From Entomohabitans teleogrylli (GTDB taxonomy: Bacteria; Pseudomonadota; Gammaproteobacteria; Enterobacterales; Enterobacteriaceae), in the NCBI RefSeq assembly GCF_001484765.1, contig NZ_LLXO01000013.1, positions 1 to 64,000 on the forward strand: DNA of 64,000 nucleotides, given 5' to 3'. Positions within the stretch are counted from its first letter, which is position 1. Each line of letters starts with the position of its first letter. This document shows positions 1-10,172 of the stretch, piece by piece. The position numbers and the translations under genes are program-made. A model generated the notes under the pieces. It did not search any database. It was not told the DNA's origin and saw only the letters and a program-made list of their open reading frames with translations.

Positions 1-221
1 GCAATGCATCAGACACATTCCCGACTGACACCATGAACGGAAAAAAGCGGCGCTTCAGATTCACCGCGTAAACGGAAAACAACAACTCTCAAACACATAA
101 CCTGAACGAAAAGCCTCACAAAAACCTACAACAAAACCCCACCGTTTCCCCGACAAATAATCGTTATGTATTTAAATATATAGCGATTATAGAACAAACT
201 ATCGCGAAAATCGGACCAGTT
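1..221. other. Non-coding stretch upstream of the nap promoter
   Basis: I see no convincing coding region, RNA gene or repeat here. The stretch is A-rich and ends in an AT-rich block at about 160-210 just before the nap regulatory sites. The gene that lies further upstream is outside the window. Confidence 0.5.
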
Positions 222-300
222 TTGATCGAACGCCGTGATTTACCCCTAAATAGGGATGCCGTATACCCCCCCATTAACTTAATGTTACACATAATAAAAT
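222..300 (+). promoter_or_regulatory. nap promoter with FNR-like half-site and NarP/NarL 7-2-7 site
   Basis: A TTGAT half-site at 222-226 lies in a weak FNR-type dyad centred at 228.5; the second half is poor. At 241-256, TACCCCT-AA-ATAGGGA fits the NarP/NarL 7-2-7 inverted heptamer with one mismatch and is centred at 248.5. A -10-like TAATGT at 280-285 predicts a start near 293, putting the two sites at about -64.5 and -44.5, the spacing known for the E. coli napF promoter. Sites and spacing are seen; the regulation (anaerobic FNR plus nitrate-responsive NarP activation) is inferred from E. coli. Confidence 0.65.
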
Positions 301-373
301 CCTTATAAATCTGGCGGAATTTTATCCGCATGTTTTTTCTGGTGAATACCAGTATGTGATGTGAAGGTGTGCA

Positions 374-865
374 ATGGCTGAACTCTCCCGACGTGGCCTG
401 TTAACGGGGAGCTGGAAGAAACCAGCAATTCCGTTTCGCCCTCCCTGGAGCGGCGACGAACACCACTTTGTGGATCACTGTACTCGTTGCAACGCCTGTA
501 TTACGGCCTGTGAAACGCGCGTGATTGAACGCGGCGCAGGCGGTTACCCGGAAGTCAATTTCAGCAACGGCGAATGTACATTCTGTTATGCCTGCGCCAG
601 CGCCTGTCCTCAGGCGCTTTTCAGCACCAGGGAAACCACACCATGGCACTACCGGATAGCTGTCAACGACAGTTGTCTGGCCAGACATCAGATCGAGTGC
701 CGTAGTTGTGAAGACACTTGCGAAACCCGGGCGATTCGCTTTCGCCCGACGCTATCCGGTACGGCGCGGCCAGAAATCGAACCCGCCGACTGCACGGCCT
801 GTGGCGCCTGTATTGCCGGATGCCCGGCTTCCGCTATTCAAATGAGGAACCACGATGAACGCTAA
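374..865 (+). CDS. napF: Ferredoxin-type protein NapF
   Basis: NapF is a cytoplasmic iron-sulfur protein thought to help mature NapA before Tat export. The 163 residues contain Cys-rich ferredoxin motifs: CTRCNAC near residue 36, CTFCYAC near 68, and CTACGAC near 140, with a further CRSCEDTC cluster near 108. There is no signal peptide, although an RR pair lies at the N-terminus. It is the first gene of napFDAGHBC and overlaps napD by 11 bases, indicating translational coupling. The ATG at 374 follows a GAAGGTG ribosome-binding site. Length matches the family. Confidence 0.95.
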   Translation: MAELSRRGLLTGSWKKPAIPFRPPWSGDEHHFVDHCTRCNACITACETRVIERGAGGYPEVNFSNGECTFCYACASACPQALFSTRETTPWHYRIAVNDSCLARHQIECRSCEDTCETRAIRFRPTLSGTARPEIEPADCTACGACIAGCPASAIQMRNHDER

Positions 866-1118
866 CTGGCATGTTTGTAGCCTGGTGGTACAGGCCCATC
901 CCCGGGATATGTCGATAATCAGCAATGCCATCAATGCGCTGGAAGGGGGAGAAGTTGCCGCCAGCGATGCCGAAACCGGAAAAATGATTGCCGTACTCGA
1001 GGCCGATAACAGTAACACATTGCTGGACAATATTGAGTCAGTTCGCCAGTTCGCGGGCGTGCTGGCAGTATCGCTGGTCTATCACCAGCAGGATGAACAA
1101 GGTGAGGAAACACCATGA
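855..1118 (+). CDS. napD: NapA signal-peptide chaperone NapD
   Basis: Small cytoplasmic chaperone of the NapD/TorD-like proofreading type. It binds the Tat signal peptide of NapA and delays export until the molybdenum cofactor is inserted. At 87 residues it matches the usual family length, and the N-terminus ([13 protein letters not shown]) is typical of NapD. It overlaps both napF (11 bases) and napA (ATGA overlap), so the three are translated as a unit. Confidence 0.95.
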   Translation: MNANWHVCSLVVQAHPRDMSIISNAINALEGGEVAASDAETGKMIAVLEADNSNTLLDNIESVRQFAGVLAVSLVYHQQDEQGEETP

Positions 1119-3601
1119 AACTGAGTCGTCGTAGCTTCATGAAAGCTAACGCCGTCGCCGCGGCTGCAGCGGCGGCCGGTATCAGTGTACCCAGCGTCGC
1201 CCGCGCCGTGGTAGGGGAAGCGGATGCCATTAAATGGGATAAAGCGCCGTGTCGCTTCTGCGGCACCGGCTGTGGCGTGCTGGTCGGCACCCAGAATGGC
1301 CGCGTGGTGGCCAGCCAGGGGGATCCGGATGCGCCGGTTAACCGCGGTCTGAACTGTATTAAAGGCTACTTCCTGCCCAAGATTATGTACGGTAAAGATC
1401 GCCTGACCCAGCCGATGCTGCGTATGACCGACGGTGAATTCGATAAGAACGGCGAATTTGCCCCGATCAGTTGGGAAAAAGCCTTCGATATCATGGAAGA
1501 GAAGTTCAAAGCGGCCCTGAAAGAGAAAGGCCCGGAAGCGATCGGCATGTTCGGTTCCGGCCAGTGGACCGTCTGGGAAGGCTATGCGGCTTCCAAGCTG
1601 TTTAAAGCCGGCTTCCGTTCCAACAACCTCGATCCTAACGCCCGCCACTGTATGGCGTCGGCGGTGGTCGGCTTTATGCGTACCTTCGGTATGGATGAAC
1701 CGATGGGCTGCTATGACGATATCGAGCAGGCCGACGCGTTTGTGCTCTGGGGCTCCAACATGGCGGAGATGCACCCGATCCTCTGGTCGCGTATCACTAA
1801 CCGTCGTCTGTCAGATCCCAATGTCACCGTCGCGGTACTGTCCACCTTCCAGCATCGCAGCTTTGAGCTGGCGGATAATGGCATGGTCTTCACTCCGCAG
1901 AGCGACCTGGCGATCCTCAACTATATCGCTAACTACATTATTCAGAATGACGCGGTAAATGAGGACTTCTTCACGAAACACGTTAACCTGCGCCGCGGGG
2001 TAACGGACATCGGTTACGGCCTGCGCCCCGAACACCCGCTGGAAAAAGCGGCGAAAAATCCTGGCGGCGACGGTTCCGATCCGATGACCTTCGAAGAGTA
2101 CAAGGCTTTCGTTGCCGAATATACGCTGGACAAAACCGCTGAAATGAGCGGCGTGCCGAAGGATCAACTGGAAGCGCTGGCGAAGCTGTATGCCGACCCG
2201 AAAAAACGCGTTATCTCTTACTGGACCATGGGCTTCAACCAGCACACTCGCGGCGTGTGGGCCAACAACCTGTGTTACAACATCCATCTGCTTACCGGTA
2301 AAATCTCCCAGCCGGGCTGCGGTCCCTTCTCTCTGACCGGCCAGCCTTCAGCCTGCGGCACCGCGCGCGAAGTAGGTACTTTTGCTCACCGTCTGCCGGC
2401 GGATATGGTGGTGACTAATGAGAAACACCGCGATATCACTGAAAAAATGTGGCAGATCCCGTCCGGTACTATCCCGCCGAAGATCGGTTTACACGCCGTG
2501 GCCCAGGACCGGGCGCTGAAGGACGGCAAACTGAATGTTTACTGGACCATGTGTACCAATAACATGCAGGCCGGGCCGAATATTGATGAAGATCGTATGC
2601 CGGGCTGGCGCGATCCGCGCAACTTTGTGATTGTCTCCGATCCCTATCCGACGGTCAGCGCCCTGGCGGCAGACCTGATGCTGCCTACCGCTATGTGGGT
2701 AGAGAAAGAAGGGGCCTATGGCAACGCCGAGCGCCGCACTCAGTTCTGGCGTCAGCAGATTCCGGCGCCGGGCGAGGCGAAATCCGATCTCTGGCAACTG
2801 GTGATGTTCTCTAAACGTTTCAAAGTGGAAGAGGTCTGGCCGGAAGAGTTGATCGCTCAGAAGCCGGAATATCGCGGTAAGACGCTGTTCGATGTGCTGT
2901 ATGCCAATGACGCGGTGCGCAAGTTTCCGCTCAGCGAACTGGCCGAAGGTCAACTGAACGATGAATCTCGCGATGTGGGCTTCTACCTCCAGAAAGGGTT
3001 GTTCGAAGAATACGCCGCCTTTGGCCGCGGTCACGGTCACGACCTGGCGCCGTTCGACGACTACCACAAAGCGCGCGGTCTGCGCTGGCCGGTGGTGGAC
3101 GGTAAAGAGACCCTGTGGCGCTACAGCGAAGGCAATGACCCGTATGTGAAAGCCGGCGAGGGCTACAAATTCTACGGTAAGCCGGATGGCAAAGCGGTGA
3201 TCTTCGCCCTGCCGTTTGAACCTGCCGCGGAAGCGCCGGATAAAGAGTACGACCTGTGGCTGTCCACCGGACGCGTACTGGAGCACTGGCATACCGGTAG
3301 CATGACGCGCCGCGTGCCGGAACTGCACCGCGCTTTCCCGGAATCAGTCCTGTTTATCCATCCGCTGGATGCGAAGAATCGCGGCCTGCGCCGCGGCGAT
3401 AAAGTCAAAGTGATGTCACGGCGTGGAGAAGTGGTGTCGTCGGTGGAAACCCGCGGTCGTAACCGTCCGCCGCAGGGGCTGGTGTATATGGCCTTCTTTG
3501 ACGCCGCACAGTTGGTGAACAAGTTAACCCTCGACGCGACGGATCCGCTCTCCAAAGAGACGGATTTCAAGAAGTGCGCCGTTAAACTGGAAAGGGTGTA
3601 A
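1115..3601 (+). CDS. napA: Periplasmic nitrate reductase catalytic subunit NapA
   Basis: NapA reduces nitrate to nitrite in the periplasm using a bis-MGD molybdenum cofactor and one [4Fe-4S] cluster. The 828 residues begin with a Tat signal (SRRSFMK, then an Ala-rich segment to about residue 32). The cluster ligands are C46, C49, C53 and C81 (CRFCGTGC ... NC). C179 in the ARHCM motif is the expected Mo ligand. The C-terminal molybdopterin dinucleotide-binding domain is complete. It starts in an ATGA overlap with napD, and napG follows after 6 bases. Confidence 0.98.
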   Translation: MKLSRRSFMKANAVAAAAAAAGISVPSVARAVVGEADAIKWDKAPCRFCGTGCGVLVGTQNGRVVASQGDPDAPVNRGLNCIKGYFLPKIMYGKDRLTQPMLRMTDGEFDKNGEFAPISWEKAFDIMEEKFKAALKEKGPEAIGMFGSGQWTVWEGYAASKLFKAGFRSNNLDPNARHCMASAVVGFMRTFGMDEPMGCYDDIEQADAFVLWGSNMAEMHPILWSRITNRRLSDPNVTVAVLSTFQHRSFELADNGMVFTPQSDLAILNYIANYIIQNDAVNEDFFTKHVNLRRGVTDIGYGLRPEHPLEKAAKNPGGDGSDPMTFEEYKAFVAEYTLDKTAEMSGVPKDQLEALAKLYADPKKRVISYWTMGFNQHTRGVWANNLCYNIHLLTGKISQPGCGPFSLTGQPSACGTAREVGTFAHRLPADMVVTNEKHRDITEKMWQIPSGTIPPKIGLHAVAQDRALKDGKLNVYWTMCTNNMQAGPNIDEDRMPGWRDPRNFVIVSDPYPTVSALAADLMLPTAMWVEKEGAYGNAERRTQFWRQQIPAPGEAKSDLWQLVMFSKRFKVEEVWPEELIAQKPEYRGKTLFDVLYANDAVRKFPLSELAEGQLNDESRDVGFYLQKGLFEEYAAFGRGHGHDLAPFDDYHKARGLRWPVVDGKETLWRYSEGNDPYVKAGEGYKFYGKPDGKAVIFALPFEPAAEAPDKEYDLWLSTGRVLEHWHTGSMTRRVPELHRAFPESVLFIHPLDAKNRGLRRGDKVKVMSRRGEVVSSVETRGRNRPPQGLVYMAFFDAAQLVNKLTLDATDPLSKETDFKKCAVKLERV

Positions 3602-3607
3602 CACATC

Positions 3608-4303
3608 ATGTCTCGCAAGGATTCCCGACAGCCGTCACGCCGCCGCTTTTTGCGCGACGTGGCGCGCGCGGCGGGGGGGCTGACCGCCGTAACGATGGTG
3701 CTGGGGCTGCAGCAGCAGACCAGCCGCGCCAGCGGCGTGCACCTGCGGCCGCCGGGGGCGCTGGATGAGCCGGCGTTCTCCAGCGCTTGCATCCGCTGCG
3801 GCCAGTGTGTCCAGGCTTGTCCGTACGACACGCTGAAGCTGACCACGCTGGTGTCTGGCGCGGCGGCCGGGACGCCGTATTTTGTGGCCCGGGAAATTCC
3901 TTGTGAAATGTGTGATGACGTGCCCTGCGCCGTAGTGTGTCCGAGCGGCGCGCTGGACAGCGAAATCAAGTCGATTGATGACGCGCGGATGGGGCTGGCG
4001 GTGCTGCTTGACCAGGAAAACTGCCTTAACTACCAGGGGCTACGTTGCGACGTTTGTTACCGGGTATGCCCGCTGATTGACGAAGCCATTACCCTGGAGA
4101 TGGAGCGTAATACGCGCACCGGGAAACACGCGCGTTTTCTGCCCATCGTCCACAGCGACGCCTGTACTGGCTGCGGAAAATGCGAGCACGCCTGTGTCCT
4201 GGATGAGGCGGCGATAAAAGTGCTGCCGCGTACGCTGGCGAAAGGGGAACTGGGGAAACATTATCGATTTGGCTGGCTGGAGGGGAGCAATGGCAAACCG
4301 TAA
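3608..4303 (+). CDS. napG: Ferredoxin-type protein NapG
   Basis: NapG is a periplasmic polyferredoxin that, with membrane protein NapH, passes electrons from quinol towards NapC/NapA. The 231 residues have a Tat-type start (RRRFLRD, then a short hydrophobic run) and four ferredoxin motifs, at about residues 57 (CIRCGQC), 99 (CEMCDDVPC), 140 ([16 protein letters not shown]) and 180 (CTGCGKC). It lies between napA and napH and overlaps napH by 14 bases. Length and motifs are normal. Confidence 0.95.
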   Translation: MSRKDSRQPSRRRFLRDVARAAGGLTAVTMVLGLQQQTSRASGVHLRPPGALDEPAFSSACIRCGQCVQACPYDTLKLTTLVSGAAAGTPYFVAREIPCEMCDDVPCAVVCPSGALDSEIKSIDDARMGLAVLLDQENCLNYQGLRCDVCYRVCPLIDEAITLEMERNTRTGKHARFLPIVHSDACTGCGKCEHACVLDEAAIKVLPRTLAKGELGKHYRFGWLEGSNGKP

Positions 4304-5153
4304 GTCTGAAGCCGGAAAAGACGCGCTGGCGGCCAAAGGATGGTGGCGTAGTTATCGCTGGTTGATGCTGCGCCGCCTGAGCCAGTTGCTGGTATTGGTG
4401 ATGTTTTCTACCGGTCCGTGGTTCGGTCTGTGGATCCTGCATGGTAACTACAGCGGCAGCCTGCTTCTGGATACGGTGCCGCTCAGCGATCCGCTGATGG
4501 TTCTGCAAAGCCTGTTCAGCGGCCACCTGCCGGCGACGCTGGCGCTGGTTGGCGCGGCGATTATTGCCGGATGCTATGCCCTGGCCGGTAAGCGCCTGTT
4601 CTGTAGCTGGGTGTGTCCGGTTAACCCATTGACCGATCTGGCGGCCTGGCTGCGCCGGCGTCTGGATATTCAGCCATCCGCGACCTTGCCGCGCTGGCTG
4701 CGTTACGTGTTGCTGGTGCTGGTGCTGCTCGGCAGCGCCATCAGCGGGACGCTGATCTGGGAGTGGATCAACCCGGTTTCTCTGATGGGGCGCGGGCTGA
4801 TCTTTGGGTTCGGCGCCGGTATCTGGCTAATGGTGGCGCTGTTTTTATTTGATCTGCTGATCGTGGAACACGGTTGGTGTGGGCATCTTTGCCCGCTGGG
4901 CGCGCTGTACGGCGTCCTGGGGAGCAAAGGGGCTGTTACCGTGAAAGCGGTCGACAGGGCGAAATGTACGCGCTGTATGGACTGTTTTCACGTCTGCCCG
5001 GAACCCCAGGTATTGCGGGCGCCGGTACTGGATAAAGAGAGCCCGGTGGAGGTGACCAGTCGCGATTGCATGGCCTGCGGTCGCTGCGTGGATGTCTGCG
5101 CCGAAGAGGTTCTCAAAATTACAATACGTTGGAGTTCGGGAGCGAAATCATGA
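4290..5153 (+). CDS. napH: Quinol dehydrogenase membrane component NapH
   Basis: NapH is an inner-membrane protein with four transmembrane helices; with NapG it forms a quinol-oxidising route to nitrate reductase. Two CxxxCP motifs lie on the cytoplasmic side (CSWVCP, CGHLCP), and two [4Fe-4S] motifs lie at the C-terminus (CTRCMDC, CMACGRC). I chose the ATG at 4290 (MANRKSEAG), which matches the E. coli start and has GGGAG upstream; an in-frame start 21 bases earlier gives a less typical N-terminus. The stop overlaps the napB start. Confidence 0.95.
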   Translation: MANRKSEAGKDALAAKGWWRSYRWLMLRRLSQLLVLVMFSTGPWFGLWILHGNYSGSLLLDTVPLSDPLMVLQSLFSGHLPATLALVGAAIIAGCYALAGKRLFCSWVCPVNPLTDLAAWLRRRLDIQPSATLPRWLRYVLLVLVLLGSAISGTLIWEWINPVSLMGRGLIFGFGAGIWLMVALFLFDLLIVEHGWCGHLCPLGALYGVLGSKGAVTVKAVDRAKCTRCMDCFHVCPEPQVLRAPVLDKESPVEVTSRDCMACGRCVDVCAEEVLKITIRWSSGAKS

Positions 5154-5599
5154 AAACCCATGTCCTGCCAAAAGGAATTTCTCTGTGGTTGTCGGCCATT
5201 GTGCTGACAGTAAGTGGCGCTGTATGGGCGGCGAGCGATGTGGATCTCACTCAGTCGCCGGAGGTCTCCGGTACTTCGGAAGGCTCGATCCGTATGCCCA
5301 AACAGCAGGAGAAAATGGCGCTGAATTACGTTAACCAGCCGCCGATGATCCCACACAGCATCGACGGCTATCAGGTCACCACCAATACCAACCGCTGTCT
5401 GCAGTGTCACGGTGTGGATACCTATCGCGTCACCGGGTCGCCGCGTATCAGCCCGACCCACTTTATGGATCGGGATGGCAAAGTTCTGTCCGGCGTGGCG
5501 CCGCAACGCTACTTCTGCCTGCAGTGCCACGTGCCGCAAACCGATGCGCCGCCAATCATTGATAATACCTTTACGCCCTCGAAAGGCTTTGGTAAGTGA
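5150..5599 (+). CDS. napB: Periplasmic diheme cytochrome c NapB
   Basis: NapB is the small electron-transfer subunit that binds NapA and receives electrons from NapC. It has a Sec signal peptide (MKTHVLPKG..., cleavage after VWA, about residue 26) and two CxxCH haem motifs, CLQCHG and CLQCHV, with further His residues for bis-His ligation. The 149-residue length is normal. The ATG at 5150 overlaps the napH stop; longer in-frame readings of this frame run inside napH. Confidence 0.95.
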   Translation: MKTHVLPKGISLWLSAIVLTVSGAVWAASDVDLTQSPEVSGTSEGSIRMPKQQEKMALNYVNQPPMIPHSIDGYQVTTNTNRCLQCHGVDTYRVTGSPRISPTHFMDRDGKVLSGVAPQRYFCLQCHVPQTDAPPIIDNTFTPSKGFGK

Positions 5600-5607
5600 G
5601 GGAAAGT

Positions 5608-6207
5608 ATGGCTAATGAAAAAAAACCAGGCCTGATTCGTCGGCTGTGGCAGTGGTTCTGGCGCCCGAGTCGGCTGGCGTTGGGTACCCTGCTGCTGGGG
5701 GGCTTCGCCGCCGGGATTATCTTCTGGGGCGGGTTTAACACCGGTATGGAGATGAGCAACCGGGAAGAGTTTTGTATCAGTTGTCATGAAATGCGCAACA
5801 ACGTCTACGAAGAGTACATGGAGACGGTGCATTACAACAACCGCAGCGGCGTACGCGCCACCTGTCCGGATTGCCATGTGCCTCATGAATGGGTGCCGAA
5901 GATGATCCGTAAAATCCAGGCCAGCAAAGAGCTGTACGCCAAGATCTTTGGCCTGATTGATACGCCGCAGAAGTTCGATGAGCACCGTTTGACGATGGCG
6001 CAAAACGAATGGCGGCGTATGAAGAGCAATAATTCGCAGGAGTGCCGTAACTGCCATAATTTCGAATTTATGGACCTGACCGCACAGAAAACCGTTGCGG
6101 CGACGATGCACGATCAGGCGATCAAAAACGGCCAGACCTGTATCGACTGCCATAAAGGGATTGCGCATAAGCTGCCGGATATGACCGGTATCGACACCGG
6201 TTATTGA
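5608..6207 (+). CDS. napC: Tetraheme cytochrome c quinol dehydrogenase NapC
   Basis: NapC is a NapC/NirT-family membrane-anchored cytochrome that oxidises menaquinol and feeds NapB/NapA. It has one N-terminal membrane anchor at about residues 20-42 and four CxxCH motifs (CISCHE, CPDCHV, CRNCHN, CIDCHK). The ATG at 5608 gives MANEKKPGLI and 199 residues, matching the E. coli start; a codon at 5596 is in frame but would overlap the napB end and add an atypical extension. It is the last gene of the operon. No ccm cytochrome-maturation genes follow, unlike in E. coli. Confidence 0.95.
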   Translation: MANEKKPGLIRRLWQWFWRPSRLALGTLLLGGFAAGIIFWGGFNTGMEMSNREEFCISCHEMRNNVYEEYMETVHYNNRSGVRATCPDCHVPHEWVPKMIRKIQASKELYAKIFGLIDTPQKFDEHRLTMAQNEWRRMKSNNSQECRNCHNFEFMDLTAQKTVAATMHDQAIKNGQTCIDCHKGIAHKLPDMTGIDTGY

Positions 6208-6225
6208 TTTACCGTTGATAATCAC

Positions 6226-6294
6226 AACGGAGCAAACACGGCGTTTTTTGCTCCGTTATCCGTAGCCGAGGCCCCGCGTTGCGGGGCTTTTCTT
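6226..6294 (+). terminator. Terminator region after the nap operon
   Basis: Two hairpins follow napC. The first (6226-6236 pairing with 6247-6257) has 11-bp perfect arms but no T-run. The second (6271-6277 pairing with 6281-6287, GCCCCGC/GCGGGGC with a 3-base loop) is followed by TTTTCTTT and fits an intrinsic terminator. Confidence 0.8.
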
Positions 6295-6363
6295 TGTCGG
6301 TCACGACAAATGGCGCCGGGCGACGTAGTATAAGCCGAAGAAAAAGTGGTTCACGGAGTGGCT

Positions 6364-6939
6364 ATGGCGCTGAAAATTGCCGTTATCAAAGACAAAATCC
6401 TTTCTGATAATTACTTCATTCTGCGCAACATTACCTGCGAGGTTACTAATGACCGCGGCCAGGTGGTGCGCCAGCGTCGCGAGGTCTATGACCGTGGCAA
6501 CGGAGCGACGATATTGCTGTATAACCGCAGCAAAAAAACCGTAGTGCTTACCCGCCAGTTTCGCGTCGCGACTTGGGTTAACGGCAACCAGGACGGCATG
6601 CTGATCGAAACCTGCGCCGGTTTGCTGGATAACGATGCGCCGGAAGCCTGCGCCCGTAAAGAGGCCATTGAGGAGACCGGTTTCGCGGTCGGCGCGGTAG
6701 AAAAACTTTTTGCGCTATACATGTCTCCTGGCGGCGTGACGGAACAGCTACATTTTTTTATCGCTGAGTACAGCGACGCCCAGCGCGCCAGCGCCGGAGG
6801 CGGCATTGAAGATGAGTCAATCGAGGTGCTGGAGATGCCGTTTACCCGGGCGCTGGCGATGATCGCCAGCGGCGAAATCTGCGACGGTAAAACGGTTATT
6901 CTGTTACAGCAACTGCAGTTGCGCGGCATCATGGAATAA
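6364..6939 (+). CDS. nudK: GDP-mannose pyrophosphatase NudK
   Basis: Nudix hydrolase that splits GDP-mannose into GMP and mannose-1-phosphate. The Nudix box is visible as the segment around [22 protein letters not shown] (REXXEE-like core KEAIEETG), about residues 85-106. I chose the ATG at 6364 ([11 protein letters not shown]), which gives 191 residues as in E. coli; a GTG at 6346 is also in frame. In E. coli nudK also lies next to ypfG-tktB-talA, so this is the start of the conserved block after the nap operon. Confidence 0.93.
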   Translation: MALKIAVIKDKILSDNYFILRNITCEVTNDRGQVVRQRREVYDRGNGATILLYNRSKKTVVLTRQFRVATWVNGNQDGMLIETCAGLLDNDAPEACARKEAIEETGFAVGAVEKLFALYMSPGGVTEQLHFFIAEYSDAQRASAGGGIEDESIEVLEMPFTRALAMIASGEICDGKTVILLQQLQLRGIME

Positions 6940-7084
6940 GTGCAGATAATTTAAAGCGTTAAGCCCGGATTTCCCGCCCTGGGTATCCGAAAAATCTGAT
7001 TGAGTGCGACGGGCGCGGAGCCGAAGATAGTCAGGCAGTTTGCACTGTATCCACGTTCGTATTCACCTTCAGGGTTTTCTGTTC

Positions 7085-8128
7085 ATGGGCCATCGGCTAA
7101 AAATACTGTTTCTGTTTGTGTCACTGCTGGCGCCGCCAGCGCTGGCCGATCCGGTTCAGAAAGCCTTCTCCGACTGGCAGGTCACCTGCAATAACCAGAA
7201 TTTTTGCCTGGCGCGCAATACCGGCGCCCACCAGGGGCTGGTGATGAGTATCAGCCGCAGCGCCGGCGCGCGTATCGACGCCGCGCTGCGTATCGATCTT
7301 GGCGGGCTTGTAACGCCGCCCGTCGACCAACGGGATATGGCGTCGCGGCTGTTGCTTGACGATACGCCACTGGCGCTGGCGGGAAGCTGGCAGATACTGC
7401 CATATCGGCTACAGACCCAGGACCCGGATACGATAGGCGCTTTCCTCGCCGAAATTCAGGACGCCGCATCGATAACCCTGGAGGGGAGCGGGCAGAATAT
7501 CTCGCTTGCCGGACTCAAGGCGGCGCTGCATTTTATGGACGATCGCCAACAGCGGGTAGGGAATGAAACGGCGTGGATCAGCCGCGGCGATGAACCGCCG
7601 CTGGAGGTTCCGCCAGCTCCGGCACTGCGTGAGGTGGCCATTCCGGATGCCCCCCCGACGCCGCTCACGCACCAGGAGCTCAGCGATCTGCTGGATTATG
7701 GCGCTCGGCGTATGAATAACAGCGACTGCTCGCTGGACCCGGTGCGCCGCGAAGTGCGGGTGAATGTCCTCAGCGACGCCCGGGCGCTGTTGATGGTGGG
7801 CTGTGAAGCCGGCGCTTACAATGTTATCGACATGGCGTGGGTGGTGACACGCCGCCAGCCGTTCGTCGCCCGGCCTGTGCGGCTGCGCCTGCCCTTTGCG
7901 CTGGCGAATGGCGAGGGGCGCGAGCTGGAATTAATGAACGCCCGCTATGATGAGCATACCCGCGAATTGACCACGCTTGCGAAGTGGCGCGGTATTGGCG
8001 ATTGCGGTATCGCCACCCGCTGGCGGTTTGACGGCCAGCGTTTTCGCCTGACGCGCTATGCGGCGGAAGCCAGCTGCGACGGCTGGCATGGTCCCGATGC
8101 CTGGCCCACGCTGTGGGTGACCAAATAG
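7085..8128 (+). CDS. ypfG: DUF1176 periplasmic protein YpfG
   Basis: Homologue of E. coli YpfG (DUF1176), function unknown. A Sec signal peptide is clear (MGHRLKILFLFVSLLAPPALA, cleavage after ALA near residue 21). The mature protein starts DPVQKAFSDWQVTCNNQNFC, the conserved family opening, and carries Cys residues suited to disulfides. The ATG at 7085 gives 347 residues, the E. coli length. It is convergent with tktB and isolated from nudK by 145 bases. Confidence 0.9.
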   Translation: MGHRLKILFLFVSLLAPPALADPVQKAFSDWQVTCNNQNFCLARNTGAHQGLVMSISRSAGARIDAALRIDLGGLVTPPVDQRDMASRLLLDDTPLALAGSWQILPYRLQTQDPDTIGAFLAEIQDAASITLEGSGQNISLAGLKAALHFMDDRQQRVGNETAWISRGDEPPLEVPPAPALREVAIPDAPPTPLTHQELSDLLDYGARRMNNSDCSLDPVRREVRVNVLSDARALLMVGCEAGAYNVIDMAWVVTRRQPFVARPVRLRLPFALANGEGRELELMNARYDEHTRELTTLAKWRGIGDCGIATRWRFDGQRFRLTRYAAEASCDGWHGPDAWPTLWVTK

Positions 8129-8152
8129 CGATCCGGTTTCCCGGATCGCTGT
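8127..8152. terminator. Inverted repeat between ypfG and tktB
   Basis: AGCGATCCGG and its complement are separated by a short loop between the convergent ypfG and tktB stops. It lacks a T-run, so it is at best a weak bidirectional terminator. Confidence 0.45.
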
Positions 8153-8157
8153 GCGCG

Positions 8158-10149
8158 CTACAGCAGCGCCTCGGCCTTTTTGACAATATTTTCCACCGTG
8201 AACCCGAAGAACGGGAACAACTTGTCCGCCGGCGCGGATTCGCCGAAGCGGGTCATCCCTACCACCGCGCCTTTGCGGCCCACATACTTATACCAGTAGT
8301 CGGCGATACCGGCCTCCACCGCCACCCTGGCATCGACGTCGTCCGGCAGAACCGTCTGGCGATAGCTTTCTTCCTGCGCGTCAAAGACATCGGTGGAAGG
8401 CAGCGAGACGACCTGCACCCGGCGCCCAGCGGCGCTGAGCTGTTCGGCGGCCTGTAATGTTATCTCTACTTCGGAACCGCTGGCGATCAGCAGTAGATCC
8501 GGCTTGCCGTCACAGGCTTTCAGGATATAACCGCCGCGGGCGATATCCGCCACCTGTTGCGGGCTGCGCTCCGGCTGCGCCAGATTCTGGCGCGAGAGGA
8601 TCAGCGCCGTCGGGCCGTCGCGGCGCTCTACGGCGGCCTGCCAGGCCACCGCGGTTTCCACCTGATCGCAGGGGCGCCAGGTACTGAAGCCCGGCGTCAG
8701 GCGCAGGCTGGCGAGCTGTTCAACCGCCTGGTGCGTTGGTCCGTCTTCGCCAAGACCAATGGAATCGTGGGTATAGACCATGATGTGGTGCGCTTTCATC
8801 AGCGACGCCATACGGGCGGCGTTGCGGGCATATTCCACGAACATCAGAAAGGTGGCGGTATAGGGCACAAAGCCGCCGTGCAGGGCGATGCCGTTGCCGA
8901 TGGCGGTCATGGCGAATTCCCGCACCCCGTAGTGAATATAGTTGCCGGCGTGGTCCTCCATCAGTGTGCGCGAACCGGACCACAGCGTCAGGTTACTGGG
9001 CGCCAGATCCGCAGAGCCGCCGAGCAATTCCGGGAGCAGCGGGCCCAGGGTATTAAGGGCATTTTGTGACGCCTTACGGGTGGCGATTTTCGCCGGACTG
9101 GCCTGCAGCCCGGAAATATAGTTTTGCAGCGTTGCCTGCCAGCCTTCCGGTAGCGCCCCGGTCATGCGGCGGGTAAATTCCGCCGCCAGCGCCGGGTGGC
9201 TCTGCTGATAAGCAGTGAAGCGGGCATTCCACTGGCGCTCCGCCTGTTCGCCTTTCTCACGGGCGTCCCAGGCGTGGTAAATTTCTTTGGGGATCTCGAA
9301 CGGCGGATAGTCCCAGCCGATATTTTTACGCGTCAGGGCCACCTCTTCAGCGCCGAGCGCCGCGCCGTGAGCCTCTTCTTTACCGGCCTTGTTCGGCGAA
9401 CCGAAACCTATCACCGTGCGGCAGATAATCAGCGACGGTTTATCTTTGACACTGTGGGCCTCAAAAATAGCCTTTTTGATAGCCAGCGGATCGTGACCAT
9501 CGATGTCGCGGACAACATGCCAGTGATAGGCCTCAAAACGCCGGGCGGTATCGTCGGTAAACCAGCCGTCGGTATCGCCGTCGATGGAAATCTTATTGTG
9601 GTCATAGAAGCCGATCAGTTTCCCCAGCCCGAGGGTTCCCGCCAGCGAGCAGGCCTCATGGGAGATCCCCTCCATCAGACAGCCATCCCCCATAAAGACA
9701 TAGGTATGGTGATCGACTATCTCATGGCCGTCGCGGTTGAACTGGGCCGCCAGCGTGCGTTCGGCAATCGCCATACCCACGGCGTTGGCCAGCCCCTGGC
9801 CCAGCGGGCCGGTGGTGGTTTCCACGCCGGGTGTCAGGCCATGCTCCGGGTGCCCGGGAGTCCGGGAATGGAGCTGACGGAAATTCTTTAGCTCCTCCAT
9901 CGGCAGATCGTAGCCGCTCAGGTGCAACAGACTGTAGAGCAGCATAGAGGCGTGACCGTTGGAAAGGATGAACCGATCGCGATTATACCAGTGCGGATTG
10001 GCCGGATTATGGCGTAAAAAATCGTTCCACAGTACTTCGGCAATATCCGCCATGCCCATCGGCGCGCCCGGGTGGCCGGAGTTGGCTTTTTGTACCGCGT
10101 CCATACTCAGGGCGCGAATCGCGTTAGCAAGCATTTTGCGAGATGACAT
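8158..10149 (-). CDS. tktB: Transketolase 2 TktB
   Basis: Thiamine-diphosphate enzyme of the non-oxidative pentose phosphate pathway that moves two-carbon units between sugar phosphates. The 663 residues show the substrate-binding start ([10 protein letters not shown]), the TPP motif beginning GDGCLMEG near residue 154, and the C-terminal pyrimidine and transketolase-C domains. It is called tktB rather than tktA because it sits directly downstream of talA, as in E. coli, 23 bases away, presumably in one transcript. The E. coli pair is RpoS-regulated; that regulation is not visible here. Confidence 0.95.
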   Translation of the reverse strand: MSSRKMLANAIRALSMDAVQKANSGHPGAPMGMADIAEVLWNDFLRHNPANPHWYNRDRFILSNGHASMLLYSLLHLSGYDLPMEELKNFRQLHSRTPGHPEHGLTPGVETTTGPLGQGLANAVGMAIAERTLAAQFNRDGHEIVDHHTYVFMGDGCLMEGISHEACSLAGTLGLGKLIGFYDHNKISIDGDTDGWFTDDTARRFEAYHWHVVRDIDGHDPLAIKKAIFEAHSVKDKPSLIICRTVIGFGSPNKAGKEEAHGAALGAEEVALTRKNIGWDYPPFEIPKEIYHAWDAREKGEQAERQWNARFTAYQQSHPALAAEFTRRMTGALPEGWQATLQNYISGLQASPAKIATRKASQNALNTLGPLLPELLGGSADLAPSNLTLWSGSRTLMEDHAGNYIHYGVREFAMTAIGNGIALHGGFVPYTATFLMFVEYARNAARMASLMKAHHIMVYTHDSIGLGEDGPTHQAVEQLASLRLTPGFSTWRPCDQVETAVAWQAAVERRDGPTALILSRQNLAQPERSPQQVADIARGGYILKACDGKPDLLLIASGSEVEITLQAAEQLSAAGRRVQVVSLPSTDVFDAQEESYRQTVLPDDVDARVAVEAGIADYWYKYVGRKGAVVGMTRFGESAPADKLFPFFGFTVENIVKKAEALL

Positions 10150-10172
10150 GTGTGACTCCGTGGTGGCAAAAA

